This document shows positions 38,129 through 47,400 of a DNA stretch of 64,000 nucleotides, one piece after another. The position numbers and the translations under genes are program-made. Every line of letters begins with the position of its first letter. The first letter of the stretch is position 1. Origin of the DNA: Streptococcus mitis (GTDB taxonomy: Bacteria; Bacillota; Bacilli; Lactobacillales; Streptococcaceae); NCBI RefSeq assembly GCF_946190275.1, contig NZ_CAMHZQ010000004.1, positions 87,672 to 151,671 on the forward strand, given 5' to 3'. The notes under the pieces were generated by a model. It did not search any database and was not told the DNA's origin. It was given only the letters and a program-made list of their open reading frames with translations.

Positions 38129-38809
38129 ATGTACAGTATTTCATTCCAAGAAGATTCACTATTACCAAGAGAAAGGCTGGCAAAAGAAGGAGTTGAAGCG
38201 CTCAGTAATCAAGAGTTGCTAGCTATTTTACTCAGGACAGGAACACGTCAAGCTAGCGTTTTTGAAATTGCCCAGAAAGTCTTGAACAACCTTTCAAGCC
38301 TAACAGATTTGAAAAAAATGACCCTGCAGGAATTGCAGAGCCTATCTGGTATCGGGCGCGTTAAGGCCATAGAATTACAAGCAATGATTGAACTGGGGCA
38401 TCGTATTCACAAGCATGAGACCCTTGAGATGGAAAGTATTCTCAGTAGTCAAAAGTTGGCCAAGAAGATGCAGCAGGAATTGGGGGATAAAAAACAAGAG
38501 CACCTGGTGGCGCTCTATCTCAATACTCAAAATCAAATCATCCATCAACAGACCATTTTTATCGGTTCTGCAACTCGTAGTATCGCTGAGCCACGAGAGA
38601 TCCTTCACTATGCTATCAAGCATATGGCGACTTCTCTCATCTTGGTTCACAATCATCCTTCAGGAGCGGTAGCGCCCAGTCGAAATGATGATCATGTCAC
38701 TAAACTTGTTAAAGAAGCCTGCGACCTGATGGGAATTGTCCTCTTGGACCATTTGATTGTCTCTCACTCCAGTTACTTTAGTTATCGTGAAAAGACGGAT
38801 TTAATCTAA
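38129..38809 (+). CDS. radC: RadC-family JAMM protein
   Basis: The protein has 226 residues from ATG 38129, which lies behind GAGGAGG. An upstream in-frame start at 38114 would sit in the ribosome site. The N terminus has a helix-hairpin-helix region ([15 protein letters not shown]). The C terminus has the JAMM metal motif, [14 protein letters not shown]. RadC proteins were named for DNA repair, but the biochemical role is unsettled. The stop overlaps by four bases that of the convergent glutamine amidotransferase gene. Confidence 0.92.
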   Translation: MYSISFQEDSLLPRERLAKEGVEALSNQELLAILLRTGTRQASVFEIAQKVLNNLSSLTDLKKMTLQELQSLSGIGRVKAIELQAMIELGHRIHKHETLEMESILSSQKLAKKMQQELGDKKQEHLVALYLNTQNQIIHQQTIFIGSATRSIAEPREILHYAIKHMATSLILVHNHPSGAVAPSRNDDHVTKLVKEACDLMGIVLLDHLIVSHSSYFSYREKTDLI

Positions 38810-39495
38810 AGTTCATTAACAACATAGTCAAAGAGGTTTTTATCTTTGGGACGATTTTCAAAAAGAAACTCTGGATGCCACTGGACACCGAGAAAGGCAA
38901 CATCATCCGTACTCATGACAGCTTCAATGATACCATCCTTAGGATCATGGGCTGCAATCTTTAAGTTAGGTGCTAAATCCTTAATACTCTGATGGTGGAA
39001 GGAGTTGATATGGGAGATTTCTCCATAGATTTCTCGTAGAACGGTATTTGGTTCTGTCACTAAGCGTTGGGTTGTGTACTCGACGGAACAATCCTGCCAG
39101 TGATCTTTGATATCTTGATACAAAGTTCCACCCATGGCAACGTTAAAGAGTTGTGTTCCACGGCAGACAGAAAAAATTGGCTTTTTCTGTTTAATAGCTT
39201 CCTTGATGAGGGCCAGTTCAAAGATATCCCTTTGAAGGTGGTAGTCATCGCTATCGATGGTTTTTGGTTCACCATAGAATTTTGGATCAACATTTTGCCC
39301 ACCTGTCAAGATGAGCTTGTCAATCATACTGATATAGTGGCAGGCCATTTCTTGATCACCAATCGGTAGGATGATGGGAATCCCTCCAGCGTCTTTAACG
39401 CCTTCAACAAAGCCTTTTGCTACGTAGCTCATCATGATGTCATCATCTGGATGAGTTTTTTCGTTTCCTGTAATCCCTATAACTGGTTTTTTCAT
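38806..39495 (-). CDS. Class I glutamine amidotransferase-like (gamma-Glu-GABA hydrolase family)
   Basis: The protein has 229 residues. The nucleophile Cys is in [22 protein letters not shown] and the catalytic His is in VQWHPEFLF. This is the PuuD/peptidase C26 type, which hydrolyses gamma-glutamyl amides. No putrescine pathway genes are near, so the substrate is uncertain. It follows rex by 17 bases on the same strand and may be co-transcribed with it. Confidence 0.9.
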   Translation of the reverse strand: MKKPVIGITGNEKTHPDDDIMMSYVAKGFVEGVKDAGGIPIILPIGDQEMACHYISMIDKLILTGGQNVDPKFYGEPKTIDSDDYHLQRDIFELALIKEAIKQKKPIFSVCRGTQLFNVAMGGTLYQDIKDHWQDCSVEYTTQRLVTEPNTVLREIYGEISHINSFHHQSIKDLAPNLKIAAHDPKDGIIEAVMSTDDVAFLGVQWHPEFLFENRPKDKNLFDYVVNEL

Positions 39496-39512
39496 AAAAT
39501 GATTTTCGCTTT

Positions 39513-40154
39513 CTAATCCTCTTTTCGCATGAAGTAGAGGAGGGTTTGGAGTTCACTTGTCAAATCGACATACTGAACGACCACATCTTTTGGTAAATGC
39601 AGATGGACTGGTGAAAAACTTAGAATTCCTTTCACGCCAGCATCCACCAAGAGATTGGCAACCTCTTGTGACTTGACGCTGGGAACTGTCAGGATAGCAG
39701 TCTTCACATCAGCATCCTTGATTTTATCCTTGATTTGAGAAATCCCGTAAATGGGAATCCCATCAGGAGTTTGGGTTCCGACTTCAGGATGGTCATCAAG
39801 ATCAAAGGCCATGATAATCTTCATTTTGTTGCGCTCATGGAAGCGGTAGTGGAGAAGGGCATGGCCCATATTTCCAATACCAACCAGCATGACATTGGTA
39901 ATAGAGTTATCATTGAGCAAATCGGCAAAAAATGTCATCAGCTTTTTGACATCGTAGCCAAAACCACGACGACCAAGTTCACCAAAATAGGAAAAATCAC
40001 GACGTACGGTCGCTGAATCAATCCCAATGGCCTCTGCAATTTGCTTAGAGTTGGCACGTTCAATCTTTTCTGCATGAAATCTCTTAAAAATTCGATAGTA
40101 GAGAGAGAGTCTTTTCGCTGTAGCTTTTGGAATAGCAGACTGTTTATCTTTCAC
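39513..40154 (-). CDS. rex: Redox-sensing repressor Rex
   Basis: It senses the NADH/NAD+ ratio and represses fermentation genes. The protein has 213 residues. The N-terminal winged helix includes [36 protein letters not shown]. The Rossmann fold starts at [12 protein letters not shown], and the C-terminal helix (about the last 20 residues) swaps between subunits. The start is GTG at 40154 with AAAGG upstream. A Rex-like site lies in its own upstream region. Confidence 0.95.
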   Translation of the reverse strand: MKDKQSAIPKATAKRLSLYYRIFKRFHAEKIERANSKQIAEAIGIDSATVRRDFSYFGELGRRGFGYDVKKLMTFFADLLNDNSITNVMLVGIGNMGHALLHYRFHERNKMKIIMAFDLDDHPEVGTQTPDGIPIYGISQIKDKIKDADVKTAILTVPSVKSQEVANLLVDAGVKGILSFSPVHLHLPKDVVVQYVDLTSELQTLLYFMRKED

Positions 40155-40193
40155 AAAATCACAACCTTTCTATTCTTCTATTTTATAGAAACA

Positions 40194-40211
40194 TTGTGAA
40201 AAAATCAACAA
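40194..40211. promoter_or_regulatory. Candidate Rex operator upstream of rex
   Basis: TTGTGAAAAAATCAACAA matches the Rex consensus TTGTGAA-W4-TTCACAA except for two bases in the right half. It lies 40 bases upstream of the rex start, which suggests autoregulation. Confidence 0.5.
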
Positions 40212-40237
40212 AAACAAGAAAAAAACTAAGAAAAATC

Positions 40238-40453
40238 TTAGTTTTGATGTAAAAAATCTGCATGTGATAGAAAACGGTAGAGGTCTCCGACCAGTCCTTG
40301 GTAAACTTCCTGTCCCTCAAAAGTCAAAGAAGTCACATAAAGTGTATCTGGTAGAGTCACACAGCCTGACAAAGCCAGCATGAGTGCCTCATAATCCTCG
40401 TACTTGAGAGTCCGCTCTACATGATAGCTATCTTTATAGGTTAGTTCAAACAT
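40238..40453 (-). CDS. Small protein, DUF4649-like
   Basis: The protein has 71 residues from ATG 40453 (MFELTYKDSYHVERTLKYEDYEALMLALSGC). A longer frame to 40489 would run into the previous gene. I recognise it as the small conserved streptococcal protein that follows the DUF1831 gene; no enzymatic motif is visible. It is 7 bases from DUF1831 and probably belongs to the prs-desulfurase operon. Confidence 0.7.
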   Translation of the reverse strand: MFELTYKDSYHVERTLKYEDYEALMLALSGCVTLPDTLYVTSLTFEGQEVYQGLVGDLYRFLSHADFLHQN

Positions 40454-40460
40454 CTTGGAC

Positions 40461-40808
40461 CTATCTTTCAGATTTTGTAAAGACAGCACGTTCTACCAAG
40501 CTATCCATGAGGAAGTAGAATTTTTCCTGATGAATGTGGTGGTCTTCTGATTTGAAAATATCAACTAGACGAAGGCCAAACTTGTCAGTGATATTGATTT
40601 TAGCCCCTGTAAGTTCCTTGTTAATGATGATTTTGAGTTGGAATCCCTCACCGCTGTTCGGAACTTTTTCCAAAAGGCGAGTCAATTCATAGTTACCAAC
40701 CTTAGTCTCAAAAAAGGTGTTGTCCTTAAGGGTGAATTTTTTAACAGAAGGGCTAAGAGTGTAGTCGTAACGACAATTTTTTAACTGAATGGTTTTTTCA
40801 AATGCCAT
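40461..40808 (-). CDS. DUF1831 protein
   Basis: The protein has 115 residues, cytosolic, without a signal or membrane segment. MAFEKTIQLKNCRYDYTLSPSVKKFTLKDNTFFETKVGNYELTR is characteristic of DUF1831. Its start lies 4 bases after the stop of the cysteine desulfurase gene, and this pairing recurs in lactobacilli and streptococci, which suggests a role linked to sulfur transfer. The function is unknown. Confidence 0.8.
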   Translation of the reverse strand: MAFEKTIQLKNCRYDYTLSPSVKKFTLKDNTFFETKVGNYELTRLLEKVPNSGEGFQLKIIINKELTGAKINITDKFGLRLVDIFKSEDHHIHQEKFYFLMDSLVERAVFTKSER

Positions 40809-40812
40809 ATGG

Positions 40813-41928
40813 CTAACCTCCGATAATTTCTTTTAAGGTTTTTGCGAGGGTTTGTAGGTCTTCAACGGTATTTTGTGGTGACAAACTGATGCGAACGGAT
40901 TCCTTCAAGCGTTCTGAATTTGCCCCGTACATGGCTTCGAGAACATGACTAGATTGGACAATGCCTGCCGTACAGGCTGAGCCAGTGGAGATTGAAATCC
41001 CAGCCAAATCTAGACGAAGGAGTAAGAGGTCATTTTTCTGATCAGGAAATCCAATATTGAGAACATAAGGGAGATGGTGTTCGCCTCTATTCAGGTAATA
41101 TTGAACTCCCTCTAGCTCTGCAAGAAAGGCAGTTTCTAAATTTTGTACATGTTGAAAATTGTCTTCTTGTTTTTCTAGGTCTTCTTTTAGGGCTGCAACC
41201 ATGCTAACGATGGCAGCTAGATTTTCAGTCCCTGCACGCTTTTTCTGTTCTTGGTCTCCACCATGGAGATAGGAATCAAAGTCCATGTTAGATGCGTAGA
41301 GAAAACCGATTCCCTTAGGACCATGGAATTTATGGGCTGAAGCAGTGAGAAAATCAATGCCCAATTCTTCTGGGTGAATAGGAATTTTTCCGATTGCCTG
41401 AACTGCATCAACATGATAGGCGGCAGAGTGTTGCTTGAGTATTTGGCCAATTTCAGCAATGGGCAGTAGGTTACCTGTCTCATTATTGGCAAACATGGTA
41501 GAAACCAAAATCGTATCATCACGTAAGGCCTCTTGAATTTGCTGGGCCGTGATTTCCTGATTTTTTGGCTGGATAATGGTTACTTCAAAACCAAAGTGTT
41601 GAACCAAGTAATCAATCGTTTCAAGGACAGCATGGTGTTCGATGGCAGTCGTGATGATATGTTTTCCTCGTTCTTGGTGACGAAGGCAGTAGCCAATGAT
41701 GGCAGTATTGTTTCCTTCAGTTCCACCAGAAGTGAAAAAGATATGTTGAGGTTTTGTTCCCAGTAATTGGGCTAGTTCCTGACGGGCTTCGCGCAAAAGT
41801 TTGCCAGCTTGACGACCATGACCATGGATACTAGATGGATTGCCATGGGTTTCTTGCATAACCTTAGTCATAGCTGAAATAGCAACTGCTGACATAGGAG
41901 TCGTCGCAGCATTGTCCAAATAAATCAA
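40813..41928 (-). CDS. Cysteine desulfurase (NifS/IscS-like)
   Basis: It is a PLP-dependent enzyme that takes sulfur from cysteine as a protein-bound persulfide. The protein has 371 residues. IYLDNAATTPMS at the start, TSGGTEGNNTAI in the PLP pocket and TASAHKFHGPKGIGFLY with the Schiff-base Lys identify it. The persulfide Cys is in STGSACTAG. It is likely used for tRNA thiolation or NAD synthesis rather than as the main SUF enzyme. It lies 9 bases after prs. Confidence 0.9.
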   Translation of the reverse strand: MIYLDNAATTPMSAVAISAMTKVMQETHGNPSSIHGHGRQAGKLLREARQELAQLLGTKPQHIFFTSGGTEGNNTAIIGYCLRHQERGKHIITTAIEHHAVLETIDYLVQHFGFEVTIIQPKNQEITAQQIQEALRDDTILVSTMFANNETGNLLPIAEIGQILKQHSAAYHVDAVQAIGKIPIHPEELGIDFLTASAHKFHGPKGIGFLYASNMDFDSYLHGGDQEQKKRAGTENLAAIVSMVAALKEDLEKQEDNFQHVQNLETAFLAELEGVQYYLNRGEHHLPYVLNIGFPDQKNDLLLLRLDLAGISISTGSACTAGIVQSSHVLEAMYGANSERLKESVRISLSPQNTVEDLQTLAKTLKEIIGG

Positions 41929-41937
41929 AGAATCACC

Positions 41938-42897
41938 TTATTTCTTTTTGTTGTAGGCAAAGAGTGGGCTGACTGGTTTTCTTTCGTGAATACGGACGAT
42001 GGCATCACCAATTAACTCACTAGCAGTGATGTAGCATACGTTTTTAGGAGTTTTTTCTTTTGTTGCTACTGAATCAGTCACAAGAATTTCTTTAATCTTA
42101 GTATTGTCAAGAAGTTCAGCAGCTCCTTCGACGAAGAGGCCGTGGCTAGAAACAGCATAAATTTCTGTAGCTCCTTCACGTTCAACGATTTTAGCAGCTT
42201 CAGAGAAGGTACGTCCTGTATTCAAAATATCGTCAATTAAGATAGCTTTCTTACCTTCAACATCACCGATGATATAGCCTTCGTTGCGAGTTGCATCGTC
42301 TTGTGGGTAATCGATAATGGCGATAGGAGCATCAAGATATTCAGCCAAGCTACGAGCGCGTTTGACACCTGAATTTTTAGGGCTAACGACAACAACATCT
42401 GAACCAAGTAGGCCCTTATCGCAGTAATGTTTAGCAAATAGTGGAACTGTGTAGAGGTTATCGACAGGAATATCAAAGAAACCTTGAACTTGGACAGCAT
42501 GCAAATCAAGCGTAAGGACACGGTCAACCCCAGCCTTAACCAGCATATTAGCAACTAGTTTAGCTGTAAGTGGCTCACGAGGTGAAGCAATACGGTCTTG
42601 ACGTGCATAACCAAAATATGGAAGGACAACGTTGATACTGTGGGCACTTGCGCGCACACAAGCGTCAACCATGATCAACAATTCCATTAGGTGGTTGTTA
42701 ACAGGGAAACTTGTTGATTGGATGATGTAAACATCATAACCTCGGACACTTTCTTCGATATTTACTTGGATTTCTCCGTCTGAAAATTGACGTGATGATA
42801 GTTTTCCAAGTGGCACACCAACAGCTTGAGCAATTTTCTGTGCAATCTCTTGGTTAGAGTTGAGTGCGAAAAGTTTCATGTTTTTTCTATCTGACAT
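41938..42897 (-). CDS. prs: Ribose-phosphate pyrophosphokinase
   Basis: It makes PRPP from ribose 5-phosphate and ATP for nucleotide, His, Trp and NAD synthesis. The protein has 319 residues. [31 protein letters not shown] and the [18 protein letters not shown] metal site are present. The PRPP loop is [30 protein letters not shown] precedes the ATG. Streptococci often have two prs genes, so this may be one of a pair. Confidence 0.96.
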   Translation of the reverse strand: MSDRKNMKLFALNSNQEIAQKIAQAVGVPLGKLSSRQFSDGEIQVNIEESVRGYDVYIIQSTSFPVNNHLMELLIMVDACVRASAHSINVVLPYFGYARQDRIASPREPLTAKLVANMLVKAGVDRVLTLDLHAVQVQGFFDIPVDNLYTVPLFAKHYCDKGLLGSDVVVVSPKNSGVKRARSLAEYLDAPIAIIDYPQDDATRNEGYIIGDVEGKKAILIDDILNTGRTFSEAAKIVEREGATEIYAVSSHGLFVEGAAELLDNTKIKEILVTDSVATKEKTPKNVCYITASELIGDAIVRIHERKPVSPLFAYNKKK

Positions 42898-43009
42898 TAT
42901 AGACCGTCCTCTGTAAACTTTTTAAATCCTAGTTATATTTATCTTACATATATGAACTGGGACTTGTGTATTTTTATCTTTTCTATTTTACCAAAAAATG
43001 GAGATTATT

Positions 43010-43579
43010 TCAGCTATTTTTCATGCTTTTGACAAATCGGACCAATTTTGAGGGAGCTTTTTGATAAGCAATCTGATTTTCCTCTAAAAATTGTTGGAAA
43101 TCCTGTTTGCCTTGCTCATGATTTTCCACTTCGAGCTCTAATTCGTAATCTGTAATATCAAAGTACTGACTTTCATCCAGCGCCATGAGACCAATGGGGG
43201 TTTGCATTTCATAGCGAAGCGTTGTGAGACAACCAAGAATCTGCCATTCACTAGTTTTAATATCATGTTTCGCCAATTCATCCAGTACTAGCCCTTGAGG
43301 AAGTACTTTCTTGATCAAATAGTTTTCTGCATCATTTAGTTGCAATTTTTGATTGTATTCCATGTTTCCAACACTTTGCGGGACTTTGAGTGTCAATTCT
43401 GCCCAGTCTTGAAAGGTTCGAATGCGCATAGCAACTTTCTTTTCTCGCAGTTCAAAATCAGGCGTTTCGATGTAGTAATTTTTTTGAAGAACAGGAGTGA
43501 CACCTGTGAACTGCTCTTTTAGACGATCATATTCATCTTTTTTCAAGAGTGTTTTCAATTCAATTTCTAAATGTTTCAT
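43010..43579 (-). CDS. CYTH-domain protein (triphosphatase family)
   Basis: The protein has 189 residues from ATG 43579 (MKHLEIELKTLL). The longer frame to 43696 would overlap the divergent relQ promoter. The diagnostic ExExK motif is E5-I-E-L-K9, followed by alternating basic and acidic residues of the CYTH tunnel, such as VAMRIRTF and ELTLKVP. These enzymes cleave inorganic triphosphate or related compounds. It is divergent from relQ, an arrangement conserved in Firmicutes. Confidence 0.88.
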   Translation of the reverse strand: MKHLEIELKTLLKKDEYDRLKEQFTGVTPVLQKNYYIETPDFELREKKVAMRIRTFQDWAELTLKVPQSVGNMEYNQKLQLNDAENYLIKKVLPQGLVLDELAKHDIKTSEWQILGCLTTLRYEMQTPIGLMALDESQYFDITDYELELEVENHEQGKQDFQQFLEENQIAYQKAPSKLVRFVKSMKNS

Positions 43580-43616
43580 TTTTCTTACCTTTTCTTTATC
43601 GTTGAAAGCGGATTTA

Positions 43617-43625
43617 TGGTATAAT
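43617..43625 (+). promoter_or_regulatory. Extended -10 promoter of the relQ operon
   Basis: TGGTATAAT at 43617-43625, about 80 bases before the relQ start; the -35 is not obvious. Confidence 0.55.
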
Positions 43626-43706
43626 AGCTTTGTATTTATTGTATATGAATCTGGAGAAAAAATCAAAGATATTTTTGAAGGATAATATGAGAACAAGGGA
43701 GAATAT

Positions 43707-44378
43707 ATGACCTTAGAATGGGAAGAATTTCTAGATCCTTACATTCAAGCTGTTGGTGAGTTAAAGATTAAACTACGTGGTATTCGGAAGCAATATCGTA
43801 AGCAAAATAAGCATTCTCCGATTGAGTTTGTGACGGGTCGAGTCAAGCCGATTGAGAGTATCAGGGAAAAAATGGTTCGTCGTGGCATTACTTATGCGAC
43901 CTTGGAACACGATTTGCAGGATATTGCTGGTTTGCGTGTGATGGTTCAGTTTGTAGATGACGTCAAGGAAGTAGTGGAAATTTTGCACAAGCGTCAGGAC
44001 ATGCGAATCATACAGGAGCGAGATTACATTACTCATCGAAAAGCATCAGGCTACCGTTCCTATCACGTGGTAGTAGAATATACGGTTGATACCATCAATG
44101 GAGCCAAGAACATTTTGGCGGAAATTCAAATTCGTACCTTGGCCATGAATTTCTGGGCAACGATAGAACATTCTCTCAACTACAAGTACCAAGGGGATTT
44201 CCCAGAGGAAATTAAAAAGAGACTGGAAATTACGGCCAAAATTGCCCATCAGTTGGATGAAGAAATGGGTAAAATTCGAGATGATATCCAGGAAGCCCAG
44301 GCTCTTTTTGATCCTTTGAGTAGAAAATTAAATGACGGTGTAGGAAACAGTGACGATACAGATGAAGAATACAGGTAA
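43707..44378 (+). CDS. relQ: Small alarmone synthetase RelQ
   Basis: It makes (p)ppGpp or pGpp without the hydrolase domain of RelA/SpoT. The protein has 223 residues. The synthetase core [36 protein letters not shown] and [14 protein letters not shown] is complete, and [22 protein letters not shown] is the last conserved block. GGGAG precedes the ATG. Its end overlaps the start of nadK. The operon relQ-nadK-pseudouridine synthase-pta is well conserved. Confidence 0.95.
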   Translation: MTLEWEEFLDPYIQAVGELKIKLRGIRKQYRKQNKHSPIEFVTGRVKPIESIREKMVRRGITYATLEHDLQDIAGLRVMVQFVDDVKEVVEILHKRQDMRIIQERDYITHRKASGYRSYHVVVEYTVDTINGAKNILAEIQIRTLAMNFWATIEHSLNYKYQGDFPEEIKKRLEITAKIAHQLDEEMGKIRDDIQEAQALFDPLSRKLNDGVGNSDDTDEEYR

Positions 44379-45180
44379 ACGAATTGACCTGATAGCAAAT
44401 AGAAAACCGCAGAGTCAAAGGGTTTTGTATGAATTGCGAGATCGTTTGAAGAGAAATCAGTTTATACTCAATGATACCAATCCGGACATTGTCATCTCCA
44501 TTGGTGGAGATGGCATGCTCTTGTCGGCCTTTCATAAGTACGAAAACCAGCTTGACAAGGTCCGCTTCATAGGTGTTCACACTGGACATTTGGGTTTCTA
44601 TACGGACTACCGTGATTTTGAGTTGGACAAGCTAGTGACTAATTTGCAGCTAGATACTGGGGCAAAGGTATCATACCCTGTTCTGAATGTGAAGGTTTTT
44701 CTTGAAAATGGTGAAGTGAAGATTTTCAGAGCACTAAATGAAGCTAGTATCCGCAGGTCTGATCGAACCATGGTGACGGATGTTGTGATTAACGGTGTCC
44801 ACTTTGAACGTTTTCGTGGAGATGGGCTAACAGTTTCGACACCGACTGGCAGTACAGCCTATAACAAGTCGCTTGGTGGAGCTGTTTTGCATCCTACCAT
44901 TGAAGCTCTTCAGTTGACGGAAATTGCCAGCCTTAATAATCGTGTCTATCGAACGTTGGGCTCTTCCATTATTGTTCCTAAGAAGGATAAGATTGAACTC
45001 ATTCCAACGAGAAACGATTACCATACTATTTCGGTTGACAATAGCGTTTATTCTTTCCGTAATATTGAGCGAATTGAGTATCAAATCGACCATCATAAGA
45101 TTCACTTTGTCGCATCACCTAGCCACACCAGTTTCTGGAATCGTGTTAAGGATGCATTTATCGGCGAGGTGGACGAATGA
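44362..45180 (+). CDS. nadK: NAD kinase
   Basis: It phosphorylates NAD to NADP. The protein has 272 residues from ATG 44362 ([10 protein letters not shown]), the usual start in streptococci. An in-frame GTG at 44350 is possible. [20 protein letters not shown] contains the GGDG site, and [21 protein letters not shown] is the second conserved block. The gene starts inside the end of relQ and overlaps the next gene by four bases (ATGA), so the unit is translationally coupled. Confidence 0.95.
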   Translation: MKNTGKRIDLIANRKPQSQRVLYELRDRLKRNQFILNDTNPDIVISIGGDGMLLSAFHKYENQLDKVRFIGVHTGHLGFYTDYRDFELDKLVTNLQLDTGAKVSYPVLNVKVFLENGEVKIFRALNEASIRRSDRTMVTDVVINGVHFERFRGDGLTVSTPTGSTAYNKSLGGAVLHPTIEALQLTEIASLNNRVYRTLGSSIIVPKKDKIELIPTRNDYHTISVDNSVYSFRNIERIEYQIDHHKIHFVASPSHTSFWNRVKDAFIGEVDE

Positions 45181-46073
45181 GGTTTGAATTTATCGCAGAT
45201 GAACATGTCAAGGTTAAGACCTTCTTAAAAAAGCACGAGGTTTCTAAGGGACTTCTGGCCAAGATTAAGTTTCGAGGCGGAGCTATTCTGGTCAATGACC
45301 AACCTCAAAATGCAACTTATCTATTGGATATTGGAGACCGAGTTATCATCGATATTCCCGCCGAGGAAGGCTTTGAAACTCTGGAAGCTATTGAGCGCCC
45401 TCTGGATATTCTCTATGAGGATGACCATTTTCTAGTCTTGAATAAACCCTATGGAGTGGCTTCTATTCCTAGTGTCAATCACTCCAATACCATTGCCAAT
45501 TTTATCAAGGGTTACTACGTCAAGCAAAATTATGAAAATCAGCAGGTTCACATTGTGACCAGGCTTGATAGAGATACTTCTGGCTTGATGCTCTTTGCCA
45601 AGCACGGCTATGCCCATGCACGATTGGACAAGCAGTTGCAGAAAAAGTCCATTGAAAAACGCTACTTTGCCCTCGTTAAAGGAGATGGATATTTGGAGTC
45701 AGAGGGAGAAATTATTGCTCCTATTGCGCGTGATGAAGACTCTATTATTACTAGACAAGTGGCTAAAGGTGGGAAGTACGCCCATACTTCCTACAAGATT
45801 GTAGCTTCCTATGGAAATATTCATTTGGTAGACATTCGCTTGCATACTGGTCGAACCCACCAAATCCGAGTCCATTTTTCTCATATTGGTTTTCCTTTGT
45901 TGGGAGATGACTTGTATGGTGGTAGTCTGGACGATGGCATTCAACGTCAGGCCCTGCATTGCCATTACCTATCCTTTTATCATCCGTTTTTAGAGCAAGA
46001 CTTGCAGTTAGAAAGTCCCTTGCCGGATGATTTCAGCAACCTTATTACCCAGTTATCAACTAATACTCTATAA
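45177..46073 (+). CDS. RluA/RluD-family RNA pseudouridine synthase
   Basis: The protein has 298 residues. The catalytic Asp is in [19 protein letters not shown], and [27 protein letters not shown] is the other signature. The N terminus has an S4-like RNA-binding region (about 15-75). The RNA target (rRNA or tRNA) cannot be told from sequence. It overlaps nadK by four bases. Confidence 0.92.
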   Translation: MRFEFIADEHVKVKTFLKKHEVSKGLLAKIKFRGGAILVNDQPQNATYLLDIGDRVIIDIPAEEGFETLEAIERPLDILYEDDHFLVLNKPYGVASIPSVNHSNTIANFIKGYYVKQNYENQQVHIVTRLDRDTSGLMLFAKHGYAHARLDKQLQKKSIEKRYFALVKGDGYLESEGEIIAPIARDEDSIITRQVAKGGKYAHTSYKIVASYGNIHLVDIRLHTGRTHQIRVHFSHIGFPLLGDDLYGGSLDDGIQRQALHCHYLSFYHPFLEQDLQLESPLPDDFSNLITQLSTNTL

Positions 46074-46116
46074 AAACTGTTTCAGAGTATAATTATTATC
46101 TAAAAGGAGAAAACTC

Positions 46117-47091
46117 ATGGAAGTTTTTGAAAGTCTCAAAGCCAACCTGGTTGGTAAAAATGCTCGTATCGTTCTCCCTGAAGGGGAAGAGCCACGTATT
46201 CTTCAAGCGACTAAACGCTTGGTAAAAGAAACAGAAGTGATTCCTGTTTTGCTTGGAAATCCTGAAAAAATTAAAATCTATCTTGAAATCGAAGGAATCA
46301 TTGATGGTTATGAAGTCATTGACCCTCAACATTATCCTCAATTTGAAGAAATGGTTGCTGCCTTAGTGGAGCGTCGCAAGGGCAAAATGTCTGAAGAAGA
46401 TGCACGCAAGGTTTTGGTTGAAGATGTCAACTATTTTGGTGTTATGTTGGTTTACTTGGGCTTGGTTGATGGAATGGTATCTGGAGCTATTCACTCAACT
46501 GCTTCAACAGTTCGCCCAGCCCTTCAAATCATCAAAACTCGTCCAAATGTCACTCGTACTTCAGGTGCCTTCCTCATGGTTCGTGGTACGGAACGTTACC
46601 TATTTGGAGACTGTGCTATCAATATCAATCCTGATGCAGAAGCCTTGGCTGAAATTGCCATCAACTCAGCAATCACAGCTAAAATGTTTGGCATCGAGCC
46701 TAAAATTGCTATGCTAAGTTATTCTACTAAAGGTTCAGGATTTGGTGAGAGTGTTGATAAGGTTGTAGAAGCAACTAAAATTGCTCACGACTTGCGTCCT
46801 GACCTTGAAATCGATGGTGAGTTGCAATTTGATGCAGCCTTTGTTCCTGAAACTGCAGCTCTGAAAGCTCCTGGAAGTACAGTAGCTGGTCAAGCAAATG
46901 TCTTTATCTTCCCAGGTATCGAGGCAGGAAATATCGGATACAAGATGGCTGAACGTCTTGGTGGTTTTGCAGCTGTAGGACCTGTTTTGCAAGGTTTGAA
47001 CAAACCAGTTAACGACCTTTCTCGTGGATGTAATGCAGATGATGTTTACAAGTTGACCCTTATCACCGCAGCTCAAGCAGTTCATCAATAA
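46117..47091 (+). CDS. pta: Phosphate acetyltransferase
   Basis: It converts acetyl-CoA to acetyl phosphate in mixed-acid fermentation. The protein has 324 residues, the short Firmicute form. VSGAIHSTASTVRPALQIIKT, MLSYSTKGSGFGESVDKV and GQANVFIFPGIEAGNIGYKMAERLGGF are typical. AAAGGAG precedes the ATG. It ends the relQ operon and is followed by a terminator whose T run merges with a BOX element. Confidence 0.95.
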   Translation: MEVFESLKANLVGKNARIVLPEGEEPRILQATKRLVKETEVIPVLLGNPEKIKIYLEIEGIIDGYEVIDPQHYPQFEEMVAALVERRKGKMSEEDARKVLVEDVNYFGVMLVYLGLVDGMVSGAIHSTASTVRPALQIIKTRPNVTRTSGAFLMVRGTERYLFGDCAININPDAEALAEIAINSAITAKMFGIEPKIAMLSYSTKGSGFGESVDKVVEATKIAHDLRPDLEIDGELQFDAAFVPETAALKAPGSTVAGQANVFIFPGIEAGNIGYKMAERLGGFAAVGPVLQGLNKPVNDLSRGCNADDVYKLTLITAAQAVHQ

Positions 47092-47099
47092 GATTTAGT

Positions 47100-47127
47100 C
47101 CTCTTTCCCTTGGGAAGAGGCTTTTTA
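47100..47127 (+). terminator. Terminator of pta
   Basis: CCTCTTTCCC (47100-47109) pairs with GGGAAGAGG (47112-47120) with one bulged base, followed by a T run. Confidence 0.75.
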
Positions 47128-47323
47128 TACTCAATGAAAATCAAAGAGCAAACTGGGAAACTAGCCGCAGGCTGCTCAAAGCACTGCTTTGAGGTTGTAG
47201 ATAAGACTGACGAAGTCAGCTCAAAACACTGTTTTGAGGTTGTGGATAGAACTGACGAAGTCAGTAACATATATACGGCAAGGCGACGTTGACGTGGTTT
47301 GAAGAGATTTTCGAAGAGTATTA
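47126..47323 (-). repeat. BOX element with two boxB units
   Basis: This is a pneumococcal-type BOX repeat. On the plus strand it runs boxC (47126 to about 47181), two boxB units of 45 bases starting at 47182 and 47227, then boxA to 47323, so the A-to-C direction is on the minus strand. The sequence ACGGCAAGGCGACG of boxA is the well-known BOX signature. ORFs seen across it are artefacts. Confidence 0.9.
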
Positions 47324-47400
47324 ATACTAGGAAAAGGGACAGTTAGAATCTTCTGTGTTATACTAGAGATATGTTAGATTTGAAAGAATACGGTATCGTC

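Noticed and set aside
47085..47292. Small open frames on both strands over the BOX element after pta
   Set aside because: They are created by the repeated boxB units (the same residues occur twice) and are not genes.
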